Of a stretch of 64,000 bases of DNA, positions 1 to 8,863 are shown in pieces; the stretch's first letter is position 1; each line of letters opens with the position of its first letter. Under the pieces are notes generated by a model. The model saw only the letters and a program-made list of their open reading frames with translations. It searched no databases and was not told where the DNA came from. This DNA is from Desulfobacteraceae bacterium (lineage in GTDB: Bacteria; Desulfobacterota; Desulfobacteria; Desulfobacterales; UBA5852), in assembly GCA_014237395.1 (NCBI GenBank), contig JABZFP010000041.1, positions 1 through 64,000 on the forward strand, read 5' to 3'. A program made the position numbers and the translations under genes.

Positions 1-393
1 ATGATCAAGGACGGCAAGGCCTTTTTAACCAAAGCCGGCAAAAAGCCTCGCCAAACCCTGAATGACGTGTTGGATGACGGCAAGGCCAAAATCGAGGATC
101 TGAGCGAAGACACCCGCAGCCGCATGGCGGAGTTGAAGGCGGAGACCCGTTCATTTCTCGAGGGGATCGGCAAGGATGCACGGCTGGTGGTGGATGAGGT
201 GGTTTCCGGCAGCAGGCAGGCGTTGGATAGGATTCCCGGCAAGCAGAGGATCGAGAAAGAGGTCCGCAGCCGGATCCGGACGCTTCCGGCCCAGTTCAAT
301 CTGCCCAGCAAAAAGGATATCGATGATCTGGCCCGGCGTGCCAACCGTCTCAACAAAAAAGTTGAAGCGCTCCAGCGGGCTGTCGCTGCCTGA
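1..393 (+). CDS. Phasin-like granule-associated protein (start may lie outside window)
   Basis: A 130-residue, highly charged, helix-forming protein rich in Lys, Arg, Asp and Glu with no membrane segment or signal peptide. Its last ~30 residues contain LPSKKDIDDLARR followed by heptad-like hydrophobics, the C-terminal signature of phasin/PhaF-type polyhydroxyalkanoate granule proteins. The same tail occurs in the next gene (LPSRDQIKRLA), so the two are probably partners on the same granule surface. The reading frame is open to base 1, where an ATG happens to sit, so the true start may lie upstream and no ribosome binding site can be judged. The role is inferred from family resemblance; no PHA synthase gene is visible in the window. 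Confidence 0.7.
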   Translation: MIKDGKAFLTKAGKKPRQTLNDVLDDGKAKIEDLSEDTRSRMAELKAETRSFLEGIGKDARLVVDEVVSGSRQALDRIPGKQRIEKEVRSRIRTLPAQFNLPSKKDIDDLARRANRLNKKVEALQRAVAA

Positions 394-445
394 CATGGGT
401 ATACCAAGCCCCCCAATACGTCACAAGTATAACAAGGAGTAGATC

Positions 446-877
446 ATGCGGATAATCAAAACGTACACCAACGGTCGATTTTACGACACCCTCAACAAAA
501 CATATATCAGCAAAGAGCAACTGGCGGCTCTGTTCAATAAGAAAGAAGAGATCGCGATTACCATGCACAAGACCGGCAGCGATGTGACCAAATCGGTGAT
601 GAAGCGATTGGGCCCGCTGTTGGACACGAAAAAAGAACCCAAACTGAATATTGACAACATTAAAAATTGGGTTTCGGATCAGGTTGATCGACGCATCGAA
701 AAGGCAATCGCATTGATCAACCTCCCCAGCAGAGACCAGATAAAGCGCCTGGCCGCTGATATTGAAACCCTCACCAAACAGGTAGATGGCCTGCAAAATA
801 GCCTGGTCAAAAAGAAGGCGACTGTGCAACGGGAAAAAAAGGCCCCGGAAAAACCGGTTAGCGAGCAGGTCAAATAG
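446..877 (+). CDS. PhaR-like N-terminal domain fused to phasin-like tail
   Basis: A 143-residue protein preceded by AAGGAG six bases before the ATG. Residues ~3-55 (RIIKTYTNGRFYDTLNKTYI, then a Lys/Glu-rich stretch and TGSDVT) match the DNA-binding domain of polyhydroxyalkanoate synthesis repressors of the PhaR type, whose hallmark is K-x-Y-x-N-x-R-x-Y-D-T. Residues ~95-125 (LPSRDQIKRLAADIETL) match the phasin coiled-coil tail of the upstream protein. The final ~20 residues are Lys/Pro-rich and probably disordered. A chimera like this could sense granule surface and control transcription. That is inference; the domain matches are direct. The 52-base gap to the previous stop suggests one operon. 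Confidence 0.75.
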   Translation: MRIIKTYTNGRFYDTLNKTYISKEQLAALFNKKEEIAITMHKTGSDVTKSVMKRLGPLLDTKKEPKLNIDNIKNWVSDQVDRRIEKAIALINLPSRDQIKRLAADIETLTKQVDGLQNSLVKKKATVQREKKAPEKPVSEQVK

Positions 878-1261
878 GGCTGCAAAACCCCGGGCCTCTG
901 GTCGCTTGCGACCGATTGACATCCTTCGGATAAGATTGTGACCTCGATGCCACCTGCGGCCCAAATGGTCGTTGCATTTTTCGTGTTATCGGATATGGTG
1001 AACGGTAAACGTCAGTCACCGTTTCGATTAACGACATTCGGCCTTGCGGCACGAGCCACCACCTTGCCTTGCGGCCTGTTCGGGCAGGCCGCAAGACGCG
1101 GATTAGACCGCGAACCTGTTTTGAGCCGCTTCATAGATCCCTGCATGCAGGATTGGCCATTGCCCGCTGGCCCGTTTGTGGTCGTGATACCCTCAGCAAA
1201 GCCGGGTGTGCCCAGGCGGACTATCGGGACCCTTCGCCATGCATCAGCTATTTCGCGACCG
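878..1261. other. Gene-poor stretch with a perfect 11-bp hairpin
   Basis: No convincing gene is seen in these 384 bases. The clearest structure is a perfect hairpin at 1068-1095 (arms CTTGCGGCCTG and CAGGCCGCAAG, loop TTCGGG). A smaller hairpin, GGTCGC-TT-GCGACC, sits at 900-913. Neither is followed by a T-run, so they are not standard intrinsic terminators. Confidence 0.6.
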
Positions 1262-1486
1262 ATGAATATGGGTGTTTTTGCAGAAAACTGTCCAGCCAGG
1301 TATCATGTCAACCACCGGTGTATCGGTTGTCGTATTTGTTCGGCCATTTCCCCCCAAAATTTTCGATCCAATCATGAATGCGGGTTGGATTATGTTTACA
1401 AACAGCCAAACGGTCCGGAGGAGGAACGGTTGTGTGCGGAGGCGATGGACATCTGTCCGGTCAACGCCATCGATAGGCAGGTATAA
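1262..1486 (+). CDS. Single [4Fe-4S] ferredoxin
   Basis: A 74-residue protein ending in a clear one-cluster ferredoxin. Ligands are Cys20, Cys23 and Cys26 (CIGCRIC) and Cys65 followed by proline (ICPVNAI), as in Desulfovibrio-type ferredoxins; Cys40 and Cys58 are extra and could form a disulfide. It would carry low-potential electrons in the cytoplasm. The frame stays open far upstream to 938, but that extension has no ferredoxin character, so the ATG at 1262 (or 1268) was chosen; no good ribosome binding site is visible. It lies 59 bases before the tandem reductase-like genes and could be their electron donor, although cyanobacterial acyl-ACP reductase uses NADPH. Confidence 0.75.
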   Translation: MNMGVFAENCPARYHVNHRCIGCRICSAISPQNFRSNHECGLDYVYKQPNGPEEERLCAEAMDICPVNAIDRQV

Positions 1487-1545
1487 GGATCCAGTGGCTC
1501 GCTAAAGCACCATTGAAAACCGATATGGCACGTCAGGAGGAAACC

Positions 1546-3612
1546 GTGAAACAGGTGGTCAGCATTAGTTTGGGGTCAAGCGACAAGGACTATGCTTTTA
1601 ATACCGAATTTCTGGGTCAGGATTTCGCCATCAGACGCATGGGGACCGATGGTGATCTGGAAAAAGCAGCCAAACTCCTGCTGCGCATGGACAAGGAAGC
1701 GGATGCCATCGGGCTGGGCCAAATCAAGTATCCCTATGGGATCGGCCCCCGCTACTTGAACAAAACCAAACACCGTAAAATCAGGGATCTGGGCGCTCAG
1801 GTGCAAACACCGGTCACCATCGGCAGTACCCTGCGGGATGTCTCCTTCGAGTGGGCCCTGCGCTATATCGAATATAAATTCGGCAACTATTTCAGCAATG
1901 CCCGGGTGTTGTTTTTTTCGGGCATGTATAGCTACCGCATTGCCAAGGTGATGTCCGAGTTTACCGACAACCTGACCTTCGCCGACCCGATCCTGGAAAA
2001 CGGTATTCCCAAGTTTATCAATTCCCTCAAAGATCTGAAGGCGTATGCCCATTCGGCCCATGAGGTGCTGCAATGGGTTCCCAGCCAGCGGCTGACCCAT
2101 TCGGTTGTCCCGATCAAGGCCTGGAATGACTATATTCTTCGCAAAGCCATGCAGAAGGCGACGATCCTTGTTGTTCCCAACTATGGGTTTGACGATTACC
2201 TAAAAAATGCCACGCTCGAAGAATTGGGCGGCAAGACCATCATCTCCGCTACCGTGGATGATGAACGGGTGGCGTTTTTAAAAGAACGCGGGGTGGATGT
2301 TATTATCGACACGACACCCAAAATTCTCGAGCACGTTGTGGCACCGAACGTATTGGAGGCTCTGATCCTCGCCGCGCTTGGACGCAATCGCGATCAGGTG
2401 CGTGCGGATGATCTGCTGGAACTGATCAGTGCCCAGAAAATGGATCCACGGGTGGTCTATCCGTCGGGCAGTCCCAAACGCGTCAACCGCTTTGCCTTTG
2501 TGATTCATCCACTCTCCAAGGAGTTCCTCAAAAAGGACAAGTCCGTGGAGGTGTTGGCCAACTTCACGCCTCCCGCGTTTCTGGATGCGGTCGAAAAAGT
2601 GATCGCCTATGCACCGCCATGGGTCTATTCGCGGGTTACCGGCATCAAATCGCCCACCGGTGTGGAAACCGAGGGATGGTTACTGACAGTTGGCGGCACA
2701 CCCAAACAGATGCTGGCCCATGACCCGGAGTTCACCTATTCGCGCTTGCTGCAAGCCGCACGGATGGCCAAGCGCATGGGGGCTCAGATCATGGGGCTGG
2801 GTGCCTTTACCAAGGTGGTCGGCGATGCCGGCGTGACGGTAGCCAAGAAAGCTCATATCCCCATTACCACGGGCAACAGCTACAGTGCCTCCGGAGCGCT
2901 CTGGGCAGCCGCCGACGCGGTTCGTCGCATGGGGCTGATCAAGATCGAAAAAGGCCGGCGCATCAATGCCAAAACCATGGTGCTGGGGGCGACCGGGGCC
3001 ATCGGGTCGGTTTGCTGCCGGTTGCTGGCCAAGGCATTCAGCGAAGTCTATCTGGCTGGCCGTAACACCGCCAAATTGCTCGCGATGAAAGAATCGATCC
3101 ACCGGGAGGACCCGGATGTCAAGCTGACCGTGACCACCCTTCCCGACAAATACCTGGCCGACATGGATGTGATCGTCACGGCCACTTCAGGTGTCGGCAA
3201 AAAGGTTTTGGATATCACCAAGGTCAAGCCGGGTTGCGTCATCACGGATGTGGCCCGTCCGTTGGATCTCTCCCCGGAGGATGTGGCCAAGCGCCCGGAC
3301 GTACTGGTGATCGAATCAGGCGAAATCGAATTGCCTGGCAACCCGGAGATGAAAAACATCGGTCTGCCCAAGAACATCGCCTATGCCTGCCTGGCCGAAA
3401 CGATCGTTTTGGCCCTGGAGGGCCGCTTTGAGGTTTTTACCATCGGCCGGGACATCGAGTGGGAAAAGGTCAAGGAAATCTATAAACTCGGTCTGAAACA
3501 CGGCATGAAACTGGCCGCCATTTCCGGTGTCAACGGTGTTTTCACAGATGATGATATTGCCCAGGTGAAAAAGCTTGCCCTGGAAGCCAGAAATCAACCC
3601 ATCGCCAGTTAG
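1546..3612 (+). CDS. Acyl-ACP-reductase-like dehydrogenase, paralog 1 (catalytic Cys present)
   Basis: A 688-residue protein. The frame can be read from a TTG at 1513, but CAGGAGG at 1534-1540 sits five bases before GTG 1546, and that start aligns exactly with the paralog's start. The C-terminal ~340 residues follow cyanobacterial long-chain acyl-ACP reductase block by block: GLGAFTKVVG, TTGNSYSASGALW, the Rossmann motif GATGAIG (481-487) and YACLAETIVLALEG, whose Cys615 corresponds to the acyl-accepting cysteine of that enzyme. The N-terminal ~340 residues are a separate domain that recalls proteins annotated as quinate 5-dehydrogenase; I cannot assign it. Likely reaction: reduction of an activated fatty acyl group to aldehyde (inference). 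The next gene starts 11 bases later. Confidence 0.75.
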   Translation: MKQVVSISLGSSDKDYAFNTEFLGQDFAIRRMGTDGDLEKAAKLLLRMDKEADAIGLGQIKYPYGIGPRYLNKTKHRKIRDLGAQVQTPVTIGSTLRDVSFEWALRYIEYKFGNYFSNARVLFFSGMYSYRIAKVMSEFTDNLTFADPILENGIPKFINSLKDLKAYAHSAHEVLQWVPSQRLTHSVVPIKAWNDYILRKAMQKATILVVPNYGFDDYLKNATLEELGGKTIISATVDDERVAFLKERGVDVIIDTTPKILEHVVAPNVLEALILAALGRNRDQVRADDLLELISAQKMDPRVVYPSGSPKRVNRFAFVIHPLSKEFLKKDKSVEVLANFTPPAFLDAVEKVIAYAPPWVYSRVTGIKSPTGVETEGWLLTVGGTPKQMLAHDPEFTYSRLLQAARMAKRMGAQIMGLGAFTKVVGDAGVTVAKKAHIPITTGNSYSASGALWAAADAVRRMGLIKIEKGRRINAKTMVLGATGAIGSVCCRLLAKAFSEVYLAGRNTAKLLAMKESIHREDPDVKLTVTTLPDKYLADMDVIVTATSGVGKKVLDITKVKPGCVITDVARPLDLSPEDVAKRPDVLVIESGEIELPGNPEMKNIGLPKNIAYACLAETIVLALEGRFEVFTIGRDIEWEKVKEIYKLGLKHGMKLAAISGVNGVFTDDDIAQVKKLALEARNQPIAS

Positions 3613-3623
3613 CGGAGGTTCAC

Positions 3624-5681
3624 GTGAAGCATATCATCCAAATCAGTTTAGGGCCCAGTATAGACGACAATGAATTCGAAACTGATTTTCTAGAACAAAA
3701 GTTTTCCGTCCAGCGCCTTGGAACCGACGGGGATGTGGAGAAAGCTTCCGACCTGCTCCTGAAGTGGAACAAAAAAGCCGATGCCATCGCCTTGGGCGGC
3801 ATTCGATCAGCCCAATCCATGGGCCAAACGAGCGCTTTCAAAAATGATGTGGCCAGGCTTTTGGAACTCGGATCCAAGCTGGAAACCCCCGTGACATCCG
3901 GCGACATGCTTCGGCTGGTGGGTCACGAATGGTCTTTGCGCCACATCCAGTTCAAGCTCGGCAACAATTATTTCGACAATGCCCGCGTATTCTTTTTCTC
4001 CGGGAGATCAAGTCGTACCATCGCCAAGGTCATGGCGGAATACAGCCAAAACCTGACATTTGCCGATGCCCTTCTCGAAAACGGGATCCCCAGATTGATC
4101 GACGGGTTGAAGGAACTGAAACGCTACAGCGGCCGCCTTCGGGACGTACTGGACTGGGTTCCTGGAAAAAGTTTGCTCACGGACAGCGAGCCGGTGCGTT
4201 CGATGACCGGCCATCTGGTGCGCCAGGCGGTGCAGGATTCTCATATCCTGGTAGTTCCCCACCACAGTTTTTTCAAATACCTGGACCGCTTCACCGTCGA
4301 GGATCTCAAGGCCAAAACGATAATCACGTCCACGGTTTATGACGACCGGATCGATTATCTGAAAGACAAGGGTGTGGACGTGATCATCGATACTACGCCG
4401 AAACTGTTAAAGAATGTGGCCGGTGTGAGCGTTTTGGAAGCGATGCTGCGGGTTGCCTTCGAGATCCCCAGGGGCGACGAGAGCGACGATGAATTGCTCG
4501 AAATTATCAGCAACATGCAAATGGAACCCCGCATCATTTATCCTTCGGGAAAACCGAAGCGGGTCAATCGGTTTGCCTATGTAATTCATCCACCAAGCCA
4601 GGATTATCTGAAAAAACTCAAACCCATCGAAGTGTTGTCGGACCTCGCCCCGGGCATGATGGATACGGTCGAGAAGGTCATGGCCTACGCGCCGCCGTTT
4701 GTATACTCCACGGTCAGCGGCATTCGTTCGGAAACCGGTGTGGAGGCGGAGGGCTGGCTGATCGCCCTTGGCGTAACGCCAGAGCAGATGCAGGCCCACG
4801 GCCCCGATTTCACGACCAAACGGATATTGGAGGCGGCCGAGATCGCCAAAAAGAAAGGTGCCCAAATCATGGGGATCGGCCTTCTCCCGAAAGCAATGAA
4901 GGACACCAGCGTGGAAGTGGCCAAGCATGCCGTGCTGCCGATCACCACGGGGAACAGCTATTTCGCCTCCTCGGCCCTATGGGCGGGGGCTGAGGCCGTC
5001 CGCAAGATGGGGATGACGCGGCTTAAAAACGGGAAACTGCTGCGCGCCAAAGCCATGGTCATCGGCGCCACCGGCGCGGTGGGCGTAATTTGTTCACATT
5101 TATTGGCCAGGGCCTTCGAAGAGGTTCATCTGGTCGGCCGGAATATCGCCAAACTCCTGGCCCTGCAGGAATCGATCCTAAAGGAAGTCCCCTCGGTCAA
5201 GCTGCAAGTCTCCACCCGGGCGGACACGAAATTGAGTAAAATGGATATGATCGTGGCAACCAGTTCCGGCGCCGGGCAGGTGCTGGATATCATGCAGGTC
5301 AAACCGGGCTGTGTGATTACCGATATCAACCTGCCGAGTATTTTCACTAAGGAAGGCGTTGCCAAGCGACCCGATGTGTTGGTGATTCGAGGTGGCGATA
5401 TCCGGTTGCCCGGTGAAAATGTAGAGATGCGGGATATCGGGCTTCCCCCGGGCGTCGTCTATGCCGGACTGGCCGAAACGATCACCCTTGCCCTGGAAGG
5501 GCGCTTTGAAGTATTCACTGTCGGCGCTTCACCCCAGTGGGACAAGGTCCGTGAAATCTATCGCCTGGGGCTCAAGCACGGCATGCAACTGGCAGCCATT
5601 TCCGGTGTCGACGGTATCTATTCCGAAGAAGAAATCGCCAGGGTCAAAGCGTTGGCAATGAAGGAGCACAGTCGAGCATGA
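3624..5681 (+). CDS. Acyl-ACP-reductase-like dehydrogenase, paralog 2 (catalytic Cys replaced by Gly)
   Basis: A 685-residue paralog of the preceding protein, collinear from end to end and starting at GTG 3624 after GGAGG at 3614-3618. The nucleotide-binding motif GATGAVG (481-487), the GNSYFASSALW block and the C-terminal LAETITLALEGRFEVFTVG block are kept. At the position of the acyl-accepting cysteine it has Gly615 (YAGLAET), confirmed in the codon GGA at 5466. In known acyl-ACP reductases this cysteine is essential for the acyl-enzyme intermediate. The copy may therefore be a regulatory or structural partner in a heteromer, or use different chemistry. Its stop overlaps the next start (ATGA). 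Confidence 0.75.
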   Translation: MKHIIQISLGPSIDDNEFETDFLEQKFSVQRLGTDGDVEKASDLLLKWNKKADAIALGGIRSAQSMGQTSAFKNDVARLLELGSKLETPVTSGDMLRLVGHEWSLRHIQFKLGNNYFDNARVFFFSGRSSRTIAKVMAEYSQNLTFADALLENGIPRLIDGLKELKRYSGRLRDVLDWVPGKSLLTDSEPVRSMTGHLVRQAVQDSHILVVPHHSFFKYLDRFTVEDLKAKTIITSTVYDDRIDYLKDKGVDVIIDTTPKLLKNVAGVSVLEAMLRVAFEIPRGDESDDELLEIISNMQMEPRIIYPSGKPKRVNRFAYVIHPPSQDYLKKLKPIEVLSDLAPGMMDTVEKVMAYAPPFVYSTVSGIRSETGVEAEGWLIALGVTPEQMQAHGPDFTTKRILEAAEIAKKKGAQIMGIGLLPKAMKDTSVEVAKHAVLPITTGNSYFASSALWAGAEAVRKMGMTRLKNGKLLRAKAMVIGATGAVGVICSHLLARAFEEVHLVGRNIAKLLALQESILKEVPSVKLQVSTRADTKLSKMDMIVATSSGAGQVLDIMQVKPGCVITDINLPSIFTKEGVAKRPDVLVIRGGDIRLPGENVEMRDIGLPPGVVYAGLAETITLALEGRFEVFTVGASPQWDKVREIYRLGLKHGMQLAAISGVDGIYSEEEIARVKALAMKEHSRA

Positions 5682-7399
5682 TTTTCAGGAAGTTGCGGAA
5701 TCTGAGCGGTAACATGGTGCGCTACTTGGTAAATGATGGACCGGCCTATTTGATTAACGGAAGCTATAACGCTTACAGCACGTTTTATCGCGGGCAGCTT
5801 AGTTTGGGCCTTCCGGTGTCTCAAGAACTGATCGTCAGCCAGGAGGAGATCAAGAAGCGGGCCGTGCAAAAATTGGCCTTGGTGCTCTATCACATTTTTT
5901 TGAATGCAACCGGTTTGCAGATTACCAGAGATGAGATCAAAGCGGTCATCTACGATGAACTCAAAAATGGCCGCCTGCGTCTCACCGAAAATGTCATTCT
6001 GCTCACCGAAGATGAATTGACCTATCTTTCTCTAAAACGATTCAAGGTCCCCAAGAAACACTTGCCGAGTGTTTCGGAAATAGCCAGAAGGCGCCGGATT
6101 CTAAGGGAAGCCGTGCGGGCCAATCCCGTCCCCATCTATTTTGAAAATGACATCGAAGAAAAAGAACAAAACGGACGGGGCGACTACGAAATCGTCCACT
6201 ATCGGAATTTTACCGATCAGGGGAACGCCATCGGTTTTCGACGAATCATCAGCATGGAAGGCGTCACTGCCGGCGACGATCGACCGACCGTGGTTTTGGT
6301 CCCGGGTTTTGCCAACAACAGCAATTGCTTCAATATAAACAATCGCTATTCCCTGGCGAAAGACATCGCCGACAAGAACGTGTGGGTCTATCTTTTTGAT
6401 TCAAGGGGCGTGGGCGTCAATACAGGTCGTTTTGACCCCCTTTACACCGTGGACACCATGAGTGACTATGATCTGCCCACCCTGACGCGCTTTGTCCATA
6501 AACGCAGCCAAGGTAAGCCCGCCTTCCTGCTGGGCCACAGCATGGGAGGCCTTGTTTCGGAGAACATGATCCTCAACTGGTCCTTGGCACGTCAACTGAA
6601 GGATATCGACATACTCGATCAAGAAAAAAAAAAGCTTCTGGCGAAATCCCTGCCAACACCGCAGATGGCCGAGAAATATCTCAAAATGGTGCGGTGCGTT
6701 ATCTCACTAGCATCCCCTAAATTTTTCCACAAAAACTCTCATATCTTCTTTCCGGTATCTTTGTGGCTCAATCATCTTTCCAGGGTATTGCGTTTTCAGA
6801 AGGTACCGGTAAAGGAAGTTTCAAAATTATTTACCGAACTGCCGGTCTTAAAACAGATTACCCGCTTTGTTTGGCAGCATAATGTGGGTGATTTGAATTT
6901 CCTCATTTCACCGGAAAACCATAAAAACGACAAGCACTTTGTAGAGCTTTACTTAAAGGAAGCCACGGAATCGATCCCTTTGGGACTTGGGTTCCAGTGT
7001 TTAAAAGCGATCTATAACGGCGAGGGATTCAAACGGATGGACGGCAGCGGTCTGAACTATTCCGCGTGCCTGGCTTGGTTTCCAGATAATATCCCGGTAT
7101 TTCATTTTTGGGGGACCCGGGACAATCTGGTGCCGATGGATAATATGCGCTACAGCAAGTACTACCCCCACAAGATCAAAAAGATCTACCACATCAAATC
7201 GCCCAAGGATCTGCGAAAAATAAAAATCACTGCGGAGTGCAGCCAGCTCGTCGATTTTGTCATAGAGGGGGCGAACCATCTGGATCTTTTATACGGCAAG
7301 TTGGCAGATGAAATTGTAACGCCCCTCTTAATGCAAATCGTTGAAAACGTCTGGGGGAACTGGTCGTATGAGCCTTCCTGCAGAGGACCGATTAGATGA
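5678..7399 (+). CDS. Alpha/beta-hydrolase, lipase or acyltransferase-like
   Basis: A 573-residue protein whose ATG overlaps the preceding stop (ATGA), implying translational coupling. The N-terminal ~180 residues are charged and unassigned. The rest is an alpha/beta-hydrolase fold with VLVPGFANN as the oxyanion-loop region, nucleophile elbow GHSMGG (Ser288), acid WGTRD (Asp482) and base GANH (His534), so a complete triad. The nucleophile is Ser, not the Cys of class I PHA synthases. No signal peptide is present. Coupling to the reductase-like pair suggests a fatty-acyl ester or thioester substrate, for example release, transfer or storage of acyl chains. Substrate is unknown. Confidence 0.75.
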   Translation: MIFRKLRNLSGNMVRYLVNDGPAYLINGSYNAYSTFYRGQLSLGLPVSQELIVSQEEIKKRAVQKLALVLYHIFLNATGLQITRDEIKAVIYDELKNGRLRLTENVILLTEDELTYLSLKRFKVPKKHLPSVSEIARRRRILREAVRANPVPIYFENDIEEKEQNGRGDYEIVHYRNFTDQGNAIGFRRIISMEGVTAGDDRPTVVLVPGFANNSNCFNINNRYSLAKDIADKNVWVYLFDSRGVGVNTGRFDPLYTVDTMSDYDLPTLTRFVHKRSQGKPAFLLGHSMGGLVSENMILNWSLARQLKDIDILDQEKKKLLAKSLPTPQMAEKYLKMVRCVISLASPKFFHKNSHIFFPVSLWLNHLSRVLRFQKVPVKEVSKLFTELPVLKQITRFVWQHNVGDLNFLISPENHKNDKHFVELYLKEATESIPLGLGFQCLKAIYNGEGFKRMDGSGLNYSACLAWFPDNIPVFHFWGTRDNLVPMDNMRYSKYYPHKIKKIYHIKSPKDLRKIKITAECSQLVDFVIEGANHLDLLYGKLADEIVTPLLMQIVENVWGNWSYEPSCRGPIR

Positions 7400-7568
7400 A
7401 AATAATGTACCCTGAGTCGTGATAAGTCATCGGGTTTTCATGGAACCAGAAAGGATGCGAGAGCGTCTATAAAACGCGCTCACCGTCATGCGCGCCCAAA
7501 ATGTACGGAGGGCCCCATGGCCCCCGATAGTGCGCTTATAGCCCCACAATAAAGGACTGACAGCACAT

Positions 7569-8102
7569 ATGGATGCTCACACATTACAAAAATTAGGCCG
7601 GCAAAAAGTATCGGACGAAACAGGAAACCAGATAAAATTATCTGCGTTGTGGAAAGATAAAAGAGTTGTTCTGGTTTTCATCCGCCATTTTGGATGAATG
7701 ATCGCACGTCGACAGGTTGCCGACCTCAATAACAACATGAAGGGTTTTGAGCGCAGGAACGCGCAATTGGTGGTGATTGGTAATGGACCGGAGGAATTTA
7801 TCAAGCCTTTCAGGGAAGCTACCCGATACAAGGGTCCATTGTTCACCGATCCTTCCCTTACAACGCATGACATCCTCGGTTTTAAGAAAGGCGTTACCTC
7901 TTTAATAGGATTCAACCCGCTGAAAGCGGGGATCCGTGCCCTTGGCACCGGTTATTTGCAAAAGGGTATTCAAGGCCCGCCGCTACAGCAGGGCGGGGTG
8001 TTGGTAGTCGGCCCCGGTAATATCGCACATTATCTCTATCGTAGTCAGAAAGCCGGAGACCACCCCCCCCTAAAAGAGGTTCTGCAAGCTTGTGAGGTGT
8101 AA
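7569..8102 (+). CDS. Peroxiredoxin-like selenoprotein (AhpC/TSA family), UGA recoded at codon 43
   Basis: A 177-residue protein if the in-frame TGA at 7695-7697 is read as selenocysteine. Residues 33-42 (VVLVFIRHFG) run directly into the position where PRXL2/AhpC-TSA-like proteins have the peroxidatic Cys of HFGC, followed by MIARRQV in place of xxCR, so the second cysteine is Ala. The downstream part (VVIGNG, FREATRYKG, LFTDPS) continues the thioredoxin-like fold in the same frame without a break. A hairpin suited to SelB binding follows the UGA. A standard gene caller would start at the ATG just after the TGA and lose the active site. Probable role: thiol/selenol peroxidase protecting the neighbouring acyl-metabolism enzymes (inference). 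Confidence 0.8.
7708..7724 (+). promoter_or_regulatory. bSECIS-like hairpin of the peroxiredoxin-like selenoprotein
   Basis: Within the coding sequence, GTCG (7708-7711) pairs with CGAC (7721-7724), then an A.C mismatch and a C-G pair close the loop AGGTT (7714-7718). Sixteen bases separate the UGA from the loop. A short stem with GG/U in the apical loop at this distance is the known shape of bacterial SECIS elements such as that of E. coli fdhF (loop AGGUCU). Confidence 0.65.
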
Positions 8103-8863
8103 AACCTGTTGAAGGCGGTCGTCGCCCAGTGGTTTAACCTTCTTTTTCGAAGTAAAATAAATGCGGCGGGGGTGAACGTTAAAAGCATTTCAACCGCCTT
8201 CTATGGTCTTCAACTGCATAATGTCCATTGATGGATAGGCATCGCTGATTTCATTTTGGGTCACCCTGCCCAGATTCCGTATCGCTTGAAGCGCGAGCCC
8301 GGCTGCCCGGAAAATTTTCTTCTCGGGCCGTGGTCGCAGCGTTTTCCCAATTATCAACGAAGCCTCTGCGAATTTTTCTGTAGCGCGTAACACGAGGCCT
8401 TGGACCTCTTGCTTCACATCCTTTAATGCCTCGGATAGCATAGGCGCTCTCGCGTTCGCCACGTCAAACTGTTTATCGGAATCATTCGCGCTTAGCATAC
8501 CGGGCCGGACACTTGGTTTTCGATCGGTGATAGGGTTGCGGCTGGGTTTTCCGTTTTTTGACTGTCATCCATATTAGCTGATCGGCTATCGGGTCTTCTA
8601 AAAAAGTTAGCTTTATAGGCTATAGCCAGACCTTAAGCAGATGAAACGGCCTGATACCGGCACCTTGCAGTTGGTTATACAAAAGCGGCCATGACCGTAT
8701 TTCCGCACGTCCGCGCGACTTGTACAAAGTGACGTCATTATTCAGGCCTTGAAGACCTTTCAGGGAAATTTTTTATTGGGCCACAATATATCGTTTTTAG
8801 TATTTCAATTGGTTGGGGGAGAATAAAACGCCCTGACCCCTGAGTTGGTTTGAGGAGGAAAAC
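8103..8863. other. 760-base stretch with at most one weak minus-strand frame
   Basis: The only candidate is a 102-codon minus-strand frame at 8190-8498, predicted to be helical and charged (LSEALKDVKQEVQGLV, then AGLALQAIRNLG). It resembles nothing I recognise, and its ATG lacks a ribosome binding site. The last part holds the leader of the acyl-CoA synthetase gene, AT-rich around 8765-8830 with GAGGAGG just before the ATG. No terminator or repeat was found. Confidence 0.35.

Noticed and set aside
7695..7697. In-frame TGA as evidence of a pseudogene or frameshift in the peroxiredoxin-like gene
   Set aside because: The stop sits exactly at the catalytic position, the frame continues in the same register, and a SECIS-like hairpin follows; recoding explains it better.
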